Shown piece by piece: positions 40,704 through 55,092 of a stretch of DNA of 64,000 nucleotides; position 1 is the stretch's first letter; the number at the start of each line of letters is the position of its first letter. Position numbers and translations under genes: made by a program. The stretch is from Anomaloglossus baeobatrachus. Its lineage: Eukaryota; Chordata; Amphibia; Anura; Aromobatidae. Location: NCBI RefSeq assembly GCF_048569485.1, contig NW_027442041.1, positions 62,001 to 126,000 on the forward strand. Reading direction: 5' to 3'. A model generated the notes under the pieces. The model made no database searches and had not been told where the DNA came from. It was given only the letters and a program-made list of their open reading frames with translations.

Positions 40704-41824
40704 AACCAGAATTGGTTTGGGCCTCGAGTGGCACCCTGGCCTATGCCGGACACATCTTAGGGAGAGAGAGCGAGAGGGAGACAAACCCACGCCTACACAA
40801 GACATTTTGTCACCCAAGCCAACCCTTGAAAAGGCTGCTTTGCAGAGCAAAAACAAGAAGAATGGTGCGTTTTGCAGCCGCCGCCCACTGCAATGAATCT
40901 GAATAACTCCTCCTTTAGGGCGCAAGCAACTCCCCTCCCCCTTGCAGTCTTTCCAATTCACGATACAAAAAGACGGACAGGACAGGTTGCCTGACTTTCC
41001 GTCACTGCCACCCTTTGCCATCCTTACCCGTAGAAAGCCCTTTCATCATCCCCAAACCCTAATCTTTTCCCTTTCCTTCCCAGCCCCCAAACCCTGCCCT
41101 CTGTACCTTTCTCACCACCCGCTTCCCTTCTCCTGTCATCCCCCTACCACCCGGGAAAAAAAGAGATTGCCCCCTCCTTCCACTAGCCCACCCTCCCACC
41201 CAAAGAACAACTTCTTCTGCGCAGCTTGTTTTCTAGGCAGCAGCGCTATTGTGATGTCATCGGGGGGCATTGTGACAAGCCGCCAGTGTTCCGTCTCTTC
41301 ATGTTGTGCACTGTTCAAACCGAAAATACATCAACAGGCAGGCTACAGAAAAGCTTACTAACAAAGGTTAGAGAGGGGCTTTCTCAGAGGGCTTTTTACA
41401 GTTTGTCTATTCCCAATTAGCCGGTTTAGTATACTTAATGAAAGTACTAATTCTTTCATAGGCCGCCCATTCTTAGTATTTGACGTTCAGGTAACAACAG
41501 GTAACTTTATTTGGAGTGGAAGCAGAGAGATAACACCAGATGCCAATTGTAGATCCTCTCACACCTGTGGTCACTGCAGCATCTGACTCCACTTTGTCCA
41601 AAAGGGATCTATTCCATTCAATTACACATGATCTAGATTAGACTGACAACAAGATACTGCACGGGACATAGCAGAGTTGGTGAAGTTGAGTGGTGATGAG
41701 TTTGCTATTTGGATGAATAAAGCAAGTAAAAAGTGTGTTAGATAAAAATTCATTTCAATTCGCTAATCGGGCTAATATGAATCAGGTGAATCGAGTTCTG
41801 CTTTTGGAAACTGGGTTAAGAAGG

Positions 41825-42011
41825 GGTGCACCGTTCCTGGAGGTACTGCAATACCAGGTCAATGCGTGGAGTGGACAGAGCAAGCTCTTTTTCCATCTCC
41901 CTGTTCTAAAAATCCATTTAATATATGGTCCCCAGATAGGGGACGTATCAGATATTAAACTGATAAGAACAGATACTACACTTGATCTTAGCCAAAAGGC
42001 CGAGAAGCGAT
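41825..42011 (-). ncRNA. rnu2: U2 snRNA, copy 33
   Basis: Complete; consensus. Its upstream spacer lacks one C near 42326, so the next unit is one base early. Confidence 0.97.
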
Positions 42012-43131
42012 AACCAGAATTGGTTTGGGCCTCGAGTGGCACCCTGGCCTATGCCGGACACATCTTAGGGAGAGAGAGCGAGAGGGAGACAAACCCACGC
42101 CTACACAAGACATTTTGTCACCCAAGCCAACCCTTGAAAAGGCTGCTTTGCAGAGCAAAAACAAGAAGAATGGTGCGTTTTGCAGCCGCCGCCCACTGCA
42201 ATGAATCTGAATAACTCCTCCTTTAGGGCGCAAGCAACTCCCCTCCCCCTTGCAGTCTTTCCAATTCACGATACAAAAAGACGGACAGGACAGGTTGCCT
42301 GACTTTCCGTCACTGCCACCCTTTGCATCCTTACCCGTAGAAAGCCCTTTCATCATCCCCAAACCCTAATCTTTTCCCTTTCCTTCCCAGCCCCCAAACC
42401 CTGCCCTCTGTACCTTTCTCACCACCCGCTTCCCTTCTCCTGTCATCCCCCTACCACCCGGGAAAAAAAGAGATTGCCCCCTCCTTCCACTAGCCCACCC
42501 TCCCACCCAAAGAACAACTTCTTCTGCGCAGCTTGTTTTCTAGGCAGCAGCGCTATTGTGATGTCATCGGGGGGCATTGTGACAAGCCGCCAGTGTTCCG
42601 TCTCTTCATGTTGTGCACTGTTCAAACCGAAAATACATCAACAGGCAGGCTACAGAAAAGCTTACTAACAAAGGTTAGAGAGGGGCTTTCTCAGAGGGCT
42701 TTTTACAGTTTGTCTATTCCCAATTAGCCGGTTTAGTATACTTAATGAAAGTACTAATTCTTTCATAGGCCGCCCATTCTTAGTATTTGACGTTCAGGTA
42801 ACAACAGGTAACTTTATTTGGAGTGGAAGCAGAGAGATAACACCAGATGCCAATTGTAGATCCTCTCACACCTGTGGTCACTGCAGCATCTGACTCCACT
42901 TTGTCCAAAAGGGATCTATTCCATTCAATTACACATGATCTAGATTAGACTGACAACAAGATACTGCACGGGACATAGCAGAGTTGGTGAAGTTGAGTGG
43001 TGATGAGTTTGCTATTTGGATGAATAAAGCAAGTAAAAAGTGTGTTAGATAAAAATTCATTTCAATTCGCTAATCGGGCTAATATGAATCAGGTGAATCG
43101 AGTTCTGCTTTTGGAAACTGGGTTAAGAAGG

Positions 43132-43318
43132 GGTGCACCGTTCCTGGAGGTACTGCAATACCAGGTCAATGCGTGGAGTGGACAGAGCAAGCTCTTTTTC
43201 CATCTCCCTGTTCTAAAAATCCATTTAATATATGGTCCCCAGATAGGGGACGTATCAGATATTAAACTGATAAGAACAGATACTACACTTGATCTTAGCC
43301 AAAAGGCCGAGAAGCGAT
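43132..43318 (-). ncRNA. rnu2: U2 snRNA, copy 34
   Basis: Complete; consensus. Its upstream spacer has one extra C near 43787 and T-to-G at 43868. Confidence 0.97.
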
Positions 43319-44440
43319 AACCAGAATTGGTTTGGGCCTCGAGTGGCACCCTGGCCTATGCCGGACACATCTTAGGGAGAGAGAGCGAGAGGGAGACAAA
43401 CCCACGCCTACACAAGACATTTTGTCACCCAAGCCAACCCTTGAAAAGGCTGCTTTGCAGAGCAAAAACAAGAAGAATGGTGCGTTTTGCAGCCGCCGCC
43501 CACTGCAATGAATCTGAATAACTCCTCCTTTAGGGCGCAAGCAACTCCCCTCCCCCTTGCAGTCTTTCCAATTCACGATACAAAAAGACGGACAGGACAG
43601 GTTGCCTGACTTTCCGTCACTGCCACCCTTTGCCATCCTTACCCGTAGAAAGCCCTTTCATCATCCCCAAACCCTAATCTTTTCCCTTTCCTTCCCAGCC
43701 CCCAAACCCTGCCCTCTGTACCTTTCTCACCACCCGCTTCCCTTCTCCTGTCATCCCCCTACCACCCGGGAAAAAAAGAGATTGCCCCCCTCCTTCCACT
43801 AGCCCACCCTCCCACCCAAAGAACAACTTCTTCTGCGCAGCTTGTTTTCTAGGCAGCAGCGCTATTGGGATGTCATCGGGGGGCATTGTGACAAGCCGCC
43901 AGTGTTCCGTCTCTTCATGTTGTGCACTGTTCAAACCGAAAATACATCAACAGGCAGGCTACAGAAAAGCTTACTAACAAAGGTTAGAGAGGGGCTTTCT
44001 CAGAGGGCTTTTTACAGTTTGTCTATTCCCAATTAGCCGGTTTAGTATACTTAATGAAAGTACTAATTCTTTCATAGGCCGCCCATTCTTAGTATTTGAC
44101 GTTCAGGTAACAACAGGTAACTTTATTTGGAGTGGAAGCAGAGAGATAACACCAGATGCCAATTGTAGATCCTCTCACACCTGTGGTCACTGCAGCATCT
44201 GACTCCACTTTGTCCAAAAGGGATCTATTCCATTCAATTACACATGATCTAGATTAGACTGACAACAAGATACTGCACGGGACATAGCAGAGTTGGTGAA
44301 GTTGAGTGGTGATGAGTTTGCTATTTGGATGAATAAAGCAAGTAAAAAGTGTGTTAGATAAAAATTCATTTCAATTCGCTAATCGGGCTAATATGAATCA
44401 GGTGAATCGAGTTCTGCTTTTGGAAACTGGGTTAAGAAGG

Positions 44441-44627
44441 GGTGCACCGTTCCTGGAGGTACTGCAATACCAGGTCAATGCGTGGAGTGGACAGAGCAAG
44501 CTCTTTTTCCATCTCCCTGTTCTAAAAATCCATTTAATATATGGTCCCCAGATAGGGGACGTATCAGATATTAAACTGATAAGAACAGATACTACACTTG
44601 ATCTTAGCCAAAAGGCCGAGAAGCGAT
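44441..44627 (-). ncRNA. rnu2: U2 snRNA, copy 35
   Basis: Complete; consensus. Confidence 0.97.
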
Positions 44628-45748
44628 AACCAGAATTGGTTTGGGCCTCGAGTGGCACCCTGGCCTATGCCGGACACATCTTAGGGAGAGAGAGCGAGAG
44701 GGAGACAAACCCACGCCTACACAAGACATTTTGTCACCCAAGCCAACCCTTGAAAAGGCTGCTTTGCAGAGCAAAAACAAGAAGAATGGTGCGTTTTGCA
44801 GCCGCCGCCCACTGCAATGAATCTGAATAACTCCTCCTTTAGGGCGCAAGCAACTCCCCTCCCCCTTGCAGTCTTTCCAATTCACGATACAAAAAGACGG
44901 ACAGGACAGGTTGCCTGACTTTCCGTCACTGCCACCCTTTGCCATCCTTACCCGTAGAAAGCCCTTTCATCATCCCCAAACCCTAATCTTTTCCCTTTCC
45001 TTCCCAGCCCCCAAACCCTGCCCTCTGTACCTTTCTCACCACCCGCTTCCCTTCTCCTGTCATCCCCCTACCACCCGGGAAAAAAAGAGATTGCCCCCTC
45101 CTTCCACTAGCCCACCCTCCCACCCAAAGAACAACTTCTTCTGCGCAGCTTGTTTTCTAGGCAGCAGCGCTATTGTGATGTCATCGGGGGGCATTGTGAC
45201 AAGCCGCCAGTGTTCCGTCTCTTCATGTTGTGCACTGTTCAAACCGAAAATACATCAACAGGCAGGCTACAGAAAAGCTTACTAACAAAGGTTAGAGAGG
45301 GGCTTTCTCAGAGGGCTTTTTACAGTTTGTCTATTCCCAATTAGCCGGTTTAGTATACTTAATGAAAGTACTAATTCTTTCATAGGCCGCCCATTCTTAG
45401 TATTTGACGTTCAGGTAACAACAGGTAACTTTATTTGGAGTGGAAGCAGAGAGATAACACCAGATGCCAATTGTAGATCCTCTCACACCTGTGGTCACTG
45501 CAGCATCTGACTCCACTTTGTCCAAAAGGGATCTATTCCATTCAATTACACATGATCTAGATTAGACTGACAACAAGATACTGCACGGGACATAGCAGAG
45601 TTGGTGAAGTTGAGTGGTGATGAGTTTGCTATTTGGATGAATAAAGCAAGTAAAAAGTGTGTTAGATAAAAATTCATTTCAATTCGCTAATCGGGCTAAT
45701 ATGAATCAGGTGAATCGAGTTCTGCTTTTGGAAACTGGGTTAAGAAGG

Positions 45749-45935
45749 GGTGCACCGTTCCTGGAGGTACTGCAATACCAGGTCAATGCGTGGAGTGGAC
45801 AGAGCAAGCTCTTTTTCCATCTCCCTGTTCTAAAAATCCATTTAATATATGGTCCCCAGATAGGGGACGTATCAGATATTAAACTGATAAGAACAGATAC
45901 TACACTTGATCTTAGCCAAAAGGCCGAGAAGCGAT
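45749..45935 (-). ncRNA. rnu2: U2 snRNA, copy 36
   Basis: Complete; consensus body. G-to-A at 46004 (-69, just outside the PSE candidate) and one extra C near 46352. Confidence 0.97.
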
Positions 45936-47057
45936 AACCAGAATTGGTTTGGGCCTCGAGTGGCACCCTGGCCTATGCCGGACACATCTTAGGGAGAGAG
46001 AGCAAGAGGGAGACAAACCCACGCCTACACAAGACATTTTGTCACCCAAGCCAACCCTTGAAAAGGCTGCTTTGCAGAGCAAAAACAAGAAGAATGGTGC
46101 GTTTTGCAGCCGCCGCCCACTGCAATGAATCTGAATAACTCCTCCTTTAGGGCGCAAGCAACTCCCCTCCCCCTTGCAGTCTTTCCAATTCACGATACAA
46201 AAAGACGGACAGGACAGGTTGCCTGACTTTCCGTCACTGCCACCCTTTGCCATCCTTACCCGTAGAAAGCCCTTTCATCATCCCCAAACCCTAATCTTTT
46301 CCCTTTCCTTCCCAGCCCCCAAACCCTGCCCTCTGTACCTTTCTCACCACCCCGCTTCCCTTCTCCTGTCATCCCCCTACCACCCGGGAAAAAAAGAGAT
46401 TGCCCCCTCCTTCCACTAGCCCACCCTCCCACCCAAAGAACAACTTCTTCTGCGCAGCTTGTTTTCTAGGCAGCAGCGCTATTGTGATGTCATCGGGGGG
46501 CATTGTGACAAGCCGCCAGTGTTCCGTCTCTTCATGTTGTGCACTGTTCAAACCGAAAATACATCAACAGGCAGGCTACAGAAAAGCTTACTAACAAAGG
46601 TTAGAGAGGGGCTTTCTCAGAGGGCTTTTTACAGTTTGTCTATTCCCAATTAGCCGGTTTAGTATACTTAATGAAAGTACTAATTCTTTCATAGGCCGCC
46701 CATTCTTAGTATTTGACGTTCAGGTAACAACAGGTAACTTTATTTGGAGTGGAAGCAGAGAGATAACACCAGATGCCAATTGTAGATCCTCTCACACCTG
46801 TGGTCACTGCAGCATCTGACTCCACTTTGTCCAAAAGGGATCTATTCCATTCAATTACACATGATCTAGATTAGACTGACAACAAGATACTGCACGGGAC
46901 ATAGCAGAGTTGGTGAAGTTGAGTGGTGATGAGTTTGCTATTTGGATGAATAAAGCAAGTAAAAAGTGTGTTAGATAAAAATTCATTTCAATTCGCTAAT
47001 CGGGCTAATATGAATCAGGTGAATCGAGTTCTGCTTTTGGAAACTGGGTTAAGAAGG

Positions 47058-47244
47058 GGTGCACCGTTCCTGGAGGTACTGCAATACCAGGTCAATGCGT
47101 GGAGTGGACAGAGCAAGCTCTTTTTCCATCTCCCTGTTCTAAAAATCCATTTAATATATGGTCCCCAGATAGGGGACGTATCAGATATTAAACTGATAAG
47201 AACAGATACTACACTTGATCTTAGCCAAAAGGCCGAGAAGCGAT
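47058..47244 (-). ncRNA. rnu2: U2 snRNA, copy 37
   Basis: Complete; consensus. Confidence 0.97.
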
Positions 47245-48365
47245 AACCAGAATTGGTTTGGGCCTCGAGTGGCACCCTGGCCTATGCCGGACACATCTTA
47301 GGGAGAGAGAGCGAGAGGGAGACAAACCCACGCCTACACAAGACATTTTGTCACCCAAGCCAACCCTTGAAAAGGCTGCTTTGCAGAGCAAAAACAAGAA
47401 GAATGGTGCGTTTTGCAGCCGCCGCCCACTGCAATGAATCTGAATAACTCCTCCTTTAGGGCGCAAGCAACTCCCCTCCCCCTTGCAGTCTTTCCAATTC
47501 ACGATACAAAAAGACGGACAGGACAGGTTGCCTGACTTTCCGTCACTGCCACCCTTTGCCATCCTTACCCGTAGAAAGCCCTTTCATCATCCCCAAACCC
47601 TAATCTTTTCCCTTTCCTTCCCAGCCCCCAAACCCTGCCCTCTGTACCTTTCTCACCACCCGCTTCCCTTCTCCTGTCATCCCCCTACCACCCGGGAAAA
47701 AAAGAGATTGCCCCCTCCTTCCACTAGCCCACCCTCCCACCCAAAGAACAACTTCTTCTGCGCAGCTTGTTTTCTAGGCAGCAGCGCTATTGTGATGTCA
47801 TCGGGGGGCATTGTGACAAGCCGCCAGTGTTCCGTCTCTTCATGTTGTGCACTGTTCAAACCGAAAATACATCAACAGGCAGGCTACAGAAAAGCTTACT
47901 AACAAAGGTTAGAGAGGGGCTTTCTCAGAGGGCTTTTTACAGTTTGTCTATTCCCAATTAGCCGGTTTAGTATACTTAATGAAAGTACTAATTCTTTCAT
48001 AGGCCGCCCATTCTTAGTATTTGACGTTCAGGTAACAACAGGTAACTTTATTTGGAGTGGAAGCAGAGAGATAACACCAGATGCCAATTGTAGATCCTCT
48101 CACACCTGTGGTCACTGCAGCATCTGACTCCACTTTGTCCAAAAGGGATCTATTCCATTCAATTACACATGATCTAGATTAGACTGACAACAAGATACTG
48201 CACGGGACATAGCAGAGTTGGTGAAGTTGAGTGGTGATGAGTTTGCTATTTGGATGAATAAAGCAAGTAAAAAGTGTGTTAGATAAAAATTCATTTCAAT
48301 TCGCTAATCGGGCTAATATGAATCAGGTGAATCGAGTTCTGCTTTTGGAAACTGGGTTAAGAAGG

Positions 48366-48552
48366 GGTGCACCGTTCCTGGAGGTACTGCAATACCAGGT
48401 CAATGCGTGGAGTGGACAGAGCAAGCTCTTTTTCCATCTCCCTGTTCTAAAAATCCATTTAATATATGGTCCCCAGATAGGGGACGTATCAGATATTAAA
48501 CTGATAAGAACAGATACTACACTTGATCTTAGCCAAAAGGCCGAGAAGCGAT
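48366..48552 (-). ncRNA. rnu2: U2 snRNA, copy 38
   Basis: Complete; consensus. Confidence 0.97.
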
Positions 48553-49673
48553 AACCAGAATTGGTTTGGGCCTCGAGTGGCACCCTGGCCTATGCCGGAC
48601 ACATCTTAGGGAGAGAGAGCGAGAGGGAGACAAACCCACGCCTACACAAGACATTTTGTCACCCAAGCCAACCCTTGAAAAGGCTGCTTTGCAGAGCAAA
48701 AACAAGAAGAATGGTGCGTTTTGCAGCCGCCGCCCACTGCAATGAATCTGAATAACTCCTCCTTTAGGGCGCAAGCAACTCCCCTCCCCCTTGCAGTCTT
48801 TCCAATTCACGATACAAAAAGACGGACAGGACAGGTTGCCTGACTTTCCGTCACTGCCACCCTTTGCCATCCTTACCCGTAGAAAGCCCTTTCATCATCC
48901 CCAAACCCTAATCTTTTCCCTTTCCTTCCCAGCCCCCAAACCCTGCCCTCTGTACCTTTCTCACCACCCGCTTCCCTTCTCCTGTCATCCCCCTACCACC
49001 CGGGAAAAAAAGAGATTGCCCCCTCCTTCCACTAGCCCACCCTCCCACCCAAAGAACAACTTCTTCTGCGCAGCTTGTTTTCTAGGCAGCAGCGCTATTG
49101 TGATGTCATCGGGGGGCATTGTGACAAGCCGCCAGTGTTCCGTCTCTTCATGTTGTGCACTGTTCAAACCGAAAATACATCAACAGGCAGGCTACAGAAA
49201 AGCTTACTAACAAAGGTTAGAGAGGGGCTTTCTCAGAGGGCTTTTTACAGTTTGTCTATTCCCAATTAGCCGGTTTAGTATACTTAATGAAAGTACTAAT
49301 TCTTTCATAGGCCGCCCATTCTTAGTATTTGACGTTCAGGTAACAACAGGTAACTTTATTTGGAGTGGAAGCAGAGAGATAACACCAGATGCCAATTGTA
49401 GATCCTCTCACACCTGTGGTCACTGCAGCATCTGACTCCACTTTGTCCAAAAGGGATCTATTCCATTCAATTACACATGATCTAGATTAGACTGACAACA
49501 AGATACTGCACGGGACATAGCAGAGTTGGTGAAGTTGAGTGGTGATGAGTTTGCTATTTGGATGAATAAAGCAAGTAAAAAGTGTGTTAGATAAAAATTC
49601 ATTTCAATTCGCTAATCGGGCTAATATGAATCAGGTGAATCGAGTTCTGCTTTTGGAAACTGGGTTAAGAAGG

Positions 49674-49860
49674 GGTGCACCGTTCCTGGAGGTACTGCAA
49701 TACCAGGTCAATGCGTGGAGTGGACAGAGCAAGCTCTTTTTCCATCTCCCTGTTCTAAAAATCCATTTAATATATGGTCCCCAGATAGGGGACGTATCAG
49801 ATATTAAACTGATAAGAACAGATACTACACTTGATCTTAGCCAAAAGGCCGAGAAGCGAT
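49674..49860 (-). ncRNA. rnu2: U2 snRNA, copy 39
   Basis: Complete; consensus. Confidence 0.97.
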
Positions 49861-50981
49861 AACCAGAATTGGTTTGGGCCTCGAGTGGCACCCTGGCCTA
49901 TGCCGGACACATCTTAGGGAGAGAGAGCGAGAGGGAGACAAACCCACGCCTACACAAGACATTTTGTCACCCAAGCCAACCCTTGAAAAGGCTGCTTTGC
50001 AGAGCAAAAACAAGAAGAATGGTGCGTTTTGCAGCCGCCGCCCACTGCAATGAATCTGAATAACTCCTCCTTTAGGGCGCAAGCAACTCCCCTCCCCCTT
50101 GCAGTCTTTCCAATTCACGATACAAAAAGACGGACAGGACAGGTTGCCTGACTTTCCGTCACTGCCACCCTTTGCCATCCTTACCCGTAGAAAGCCCTTT
50201 CATCATCCCCAAACCCTAATCTTTTCCCTTTCCTTCCCAGCCCCCAAACCCTGCCCTCTGTACCTTTCTCACCACCCGCTTCCCTTCTCCTGTCATCCCC
50301 CTACCACCCGGGAAAAAAAGAGATTGCCCCCTCCTTCCACTAGCCCACCCTCCCACCCAAAGAACAACTTCTTCTGCGCAGCTTGTTTTCTAGGCAGCAG
50401 CGCTATTGTGATGTCATCGGGGGGCATTGTGACAAGCCGCCAGTGTTCCGTCTCTTCATGTTGTGCACTGTTCAAACCGAAAATACATCAACAGGCAGGC
50501 TACAGAAAAGCTTACTAACAAAGGTTAGAGAGGGGCTTTCTCAGAGGGCTTTTTACAGTTTGTCTATTCCCAATTAGCCGGTTTAGTATACTTAATGAAA
50601 GTACTAATTCTTTCATAGGCCGCCCATTCTTAGTATTTGACGTTCAGGTAACAACAGGTAACTTTATTTGGAGTGGAAGCAGAGAGATAACACCAGATGC
50701 CAATTGTAGATCCTCTCACACCTGTGGTCACTGCAGCATCTGACTCCACTTTGTCCAAAAGGGATCTATTCCATTCAATTACACATGATCTAGATTAGAC
50801 TGACAACAAGATACTGCACGGGACATAGCAGAGTTGGTGAAGTTGAGTGGTGATGAGTTTGCTATTTGGATGAATAAAGCAAGTAAAAAGTGTGTTAGAT
50901 AAAAATTCATTTCAATTCGCTAATCGGGCTAATATGAATCAGGTGAATCGAGTTCTGCTTTTGGAAACTGGGTTAAGAAGG

Positions 50982-51168
50982 GGTGCACCGTTCCTGGAGG
51001 TACTGCAATACCAGGTCAATGCGTGGAGTGGACAGAGCAAGCTCTTTTTCCATCTCCCTGTTCTAAAAATCCATTTAATATATGGTCCCCAGATAGGGGA
51101 CGTATCAGATATTAAACTGATAAGAACAGATACTACACTTGATCTTAGCCAAAAGGCCGAGAAGCGAT
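50982..51168 (-). ncRNA. rnu2: U2 snRNA, copy 40
   Basis: Complete; consensus. Confidence 0.97.
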
Positions 51169-52289
51169 AACCAGAATTGGTTTGGGCCTCGAGTGGCACC
51201 CTGGCCTATGCCGGACACATCTTAGGGAGAGAGAGCGAGAGGGAGACAAACCCACGCCTACACAAGACATTTTGTCACCCAAGCCAACCCTTGAAAAGGC
51301 TGCTTTGCAGAGCAAAAACAAGAAGAATGGTGCGTTTTGCAGCCGCCGCCCACTGCAATGAATCTGAATAACTCCTCCTTTAGGGCGCAAGCAACTCCCC
51401 TCCCCCTTGCAGTCTTTCCAATTCACGATACAAAAAGACGGACAGGACAGGTTGCCTGACTTTCCGTCACTGCCACCCTTTGCCATCCTTACCCGTAGAA
51501 AGCCCTTTCATCATCCCCAAACCCTAATCTTTTCCCTTTCCTTCCCAGCCCCCAAACCCTGCCCTCTGTACCTTTCTCACCACCCGCTTCCCTTCTCCTG
51601 TCATCCCCCTACCACCCGGGAAAAAAAGAGATTGCCCCCTCCTTCCACTAGCCCACCCTCCCACCCAAAGAACAACTTCTTCTGCGCAGCTTGTTTTCTA
51701 GGCAGCAGCGCTATTGTGATGTCATCGGGGGGCATTGTGACAAGCCGCCAGTGTTCCGTCTCTTCATGTTGTGCACTGTTCAAACCGAAAATACATCAAC
51801 AGGCAGGCTACAGAAAAGCTTACTAACAAAGGTTAGAGAGGGGCTTTCTCAGAGGGCTTTTTACAGTTTGTCTATTCCCAATTAGCCGGTTTAGTATACT
51901 TAATGAAAGTACTAATTCTTTCATAGGCCGCCCATTCTTAGTATTTGACGTTCAGGTAACAACAGGTAACTTTATTTGGAGTGGAAGCAGAGAGATAACA
52001 CCAGATGCCAATTGTAGATCCTCTCACACCTGTGGTCACTGCAGCATCTGACTCCACTTTGTCCAAAAGGGATCTATTCCATTCAATTACACATGATCTA
52101 GATTAGACTGACAACAAGATACTGCACGGGACATAGCAGAGTTGGTGAAGTTGAGTGGTGATGAGTTTGCTATTTGGATGAATAAAGCAAGTAAAAAGTG
52201 TGTTAGATAAAAATTCATTTCAATTCGCTAATCGGGCTAATATGAATCAGGTGAATCGAGTTCTGCTTTTGGAAACTGGGTTAAGAAGG

Positions 52290-52476
52290 GGTGCACCGTT
52301 CCTGGAGGTACTGCAATACCAGGTCAATGCGTGGAGTGGACAGAGCAAGCTCTTTTTCCATCTCCCTGTTCTAAAAATCCATTTAATATATGGTCCCCAG
52401 ATAGGGGACGTATCAGATATTAAACTGATAAGAACAGATACTACACTTGATCTTAGCCAAAAGGCCGAGAAGCGAT
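52290..52476 (-). ncRNA. rnu2: U2 snRNA, copy 41
   Basis: Complete; consensus. Its upstream spacer has C-to-T at 52714. Confidence 0.97.
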
Positions 52477-53597
52477 AACCAGAATTGGTTTGGGCCTCGA
52501 GTGGCACCCTGGCCTATGCCGGACACATCTTAGGGAGAGAGAGCGAGAGGGAGACAAACCCACGCCTACACAAGACATTTTGTCACCCAAGCCAACCCTT
52601 GAAAAGGCTGCTTTGCAGAGCAAAAACAAGAAGAATGGTGCGTTTTGCAGCCGCCGCCCACTGCAATGAATCTGAATAACTCCTCCTTTAGGGCGCAAGC
52701 AACTCCCCTCCCCTTTGCAGTCTTTCCAATTCACGATACAAAAAGACGGACAGGACAGGTTGCCTGACTTTCCGTCACTGCCACCCTTTGCCATCCTTAC
52801 CCGTAGAAAGCCCTTTCATCATCCCCAAACCCTAATCTTTTCCCTTTCCTTCCCAGCCCCCAAACCCTGCCCTCTGTACCTTTCTCACCACCCGCTTCCC
52901 TTCTCCTGTCATCCCCCTACCACCCGGGAAAAAAAGAGATTGCCCCCTCCTTCCACTAGCCCACCCTCCCACCCAAAGAACAACTTCTTCTGCGCAGCTT
53001 GTTTTCTAGGCAGCAGCGCTATTGTGATGTCATCGGGGGGCATTGTGACAAGCCGCCAGTGTTCCGTCTCTTCATGTTGTGCACTGTTCAAACCGAAAAT
53101 ACATCAACAGGCAGGCTACAGAAAAGCTTACTAACAAAGGTTAGAGAGGGGCTTTCTCAGAGGGCTTTTTACAGTTTGTCTATTCCCAATTAGCCGGTTT
53201 AGTATACTTAATGAAAGTACTAATTCTTTCATAGGCCGCCCATTCTTAGTATTTGACGTTCAGGTAACAACAGGTAACTTTATTTGGAGTGGAAGCAGAG
53301 AGATAACACCAGATGCCAATTGTAGATCCTCTCACACCTGTGGTCACTGCAGCATCTGACTCCACTTTGTCCAAAAGGGATCTATTCCATTCAATTACAC
53401 ATGATCTAGATTAGACTGACAACAAGATACTGCACGGGACATAGCAGAGTTGGTGAAGTTGAGTGGTGATGAGTTTGCTATTTGGATGAATAAAGCAAGT
53501 AAAAAGTGTGTTAGATAAAAATTCATTTCAATTCGCTAATCGGGCTAATATGAATCAGGTGAATCGAGTTCTGCTTTTGGAAACTGGGTTAAGAAGG

Positions 53598-53784
53598 GGT
53601 GCACCGTTCCTGGAGGTACTGCAATACCAGGTCAATGCGTGGAGTGGACAGAGCAAGCTCTTTTTCCATCTCCCTGTTCTAAAAATCCATTTAATATATG
53701 GTCCCCAGATAGGGGACGTATCAGATATTAAACTGATAAGAACAGATACTACACTTGATCTTAGCCAAAAGGCCGAGAAGCGAT
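53598..53784 (-). ncRNA. rnu2: U2 snRNA, copy 42
   Basis: Complete; consensus. Confidence 0.97.
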
Positions 53785-54905
53785 AACCAGAATTGGTTTG
53801 GGCCTCGAGTGGCACCCTGGCCTATGCCGGACACATCTTAGGGAGAGAGAGCGAGAGGGAGACAAACCCACGCCTACACAAGACATTTTGTCACCCAAGC
53901 CAACCCTTGAAAAGGCTGCTTTGCAGAGCAAAAACAAGAAGAATGGTGCGTTTTGCAGCCGCCGCCCACTGCAATGAATCTGAATAACTCCTCCTTTAGG
54001 GCGCAAGCAACTCCCCTCCCCCTTGCAGTCTTTCCAATTCACGATACAAAAAGACGGACAGGACAGGTTGCCTGACTTTCCGTCACTGCCACCCTTTGCC
54101 ATCCTTACCCGTAGAAAGCCCTTTCATCATCCCCAAACCCTAATCTTTTCCCTTTCCTTCCCAGCCCCCAAACCCTGCCCTCTGTACCTTTCTCACCACC
54201 CGCTTCCCTTCTCCTGTCATCCCCCTACCACCCGGGAAAAAAAGAGATTGCCCCCTCCTTCCACTAGCCCACCCTCCCACCCAAAGAACAACTTCTTCTG
54301 CGCAGCTTGTTTTCTAGGCAGCAGCGCTATTGTGATGTCATCGGGGGGCATTGTGACAAGCCGCCAGTGTTCCGTCTCTTCATGTTGTGCACTGTTCAAA
54401 CCGAAAATACATCAACAGGCAGGCTACAGAAAAGCTTACTAACAAAGGTTAGAGAGGGGCTTTCTCAGAGGGCTTTTTACAGTTTGTCTATTCCCAATTA
54501 GCCGGTTTAGTATACTTAATGAAAGTACTAATTCTTTCATAGGCCGCCCATTCTTAGTATTTGACGTTCAGGTAACAACAGGTAACTTTATTTGGAGTGG
54601 AAGCAGAGAGATAACACCAGATGCCAATTGTAGATCCTCTCACACCTGTGGTCACTGCAGCATCTGACTCCACTTTGTCCAAAAGGGATCTATTCCATTC
54701 AATTACACATGATCTAGATTAGACTGACAACAAGATACTGCACGGGACATAGCAGAGTTGGTGAAGTTGAGTGGTGATGAGTTTGCTATTTGGATGAATA
54801 AAGCAAGTAAAAAGTGTGTTAGATAAAAATTCATTTCAATTCGCTAATCGGGCTAATATGAATCAGGTGAATCGAGTTCTGCTTTTGTAAACTGGGTTAA
54901 GAAGG

Positions 54906-55092
54906 GGTGCACCGTTCCTGGAGGTACTGCAATACCAGGTCAATGCGTGGAGTGGACAGAGCAAGCTCTTTTTCCATCTCCCTGTTCTAAAAATCCATTT
55001 AATATATGGTCCCCAGATAGGGGACGTATCAGATATTAAACTGATAAGAACAGATACTACACTTGATCTTAGCCAAAAGGCCGAGAAGCGAT
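54906..55092 (-). ncRNA. rnu2: U2 snRNA, copy 43
   Basis: Complete; consensus body. The 3' box has one spacer-base change (54888), and the upstream spacer has C-to-T at 55460. Confidence 0.97.
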
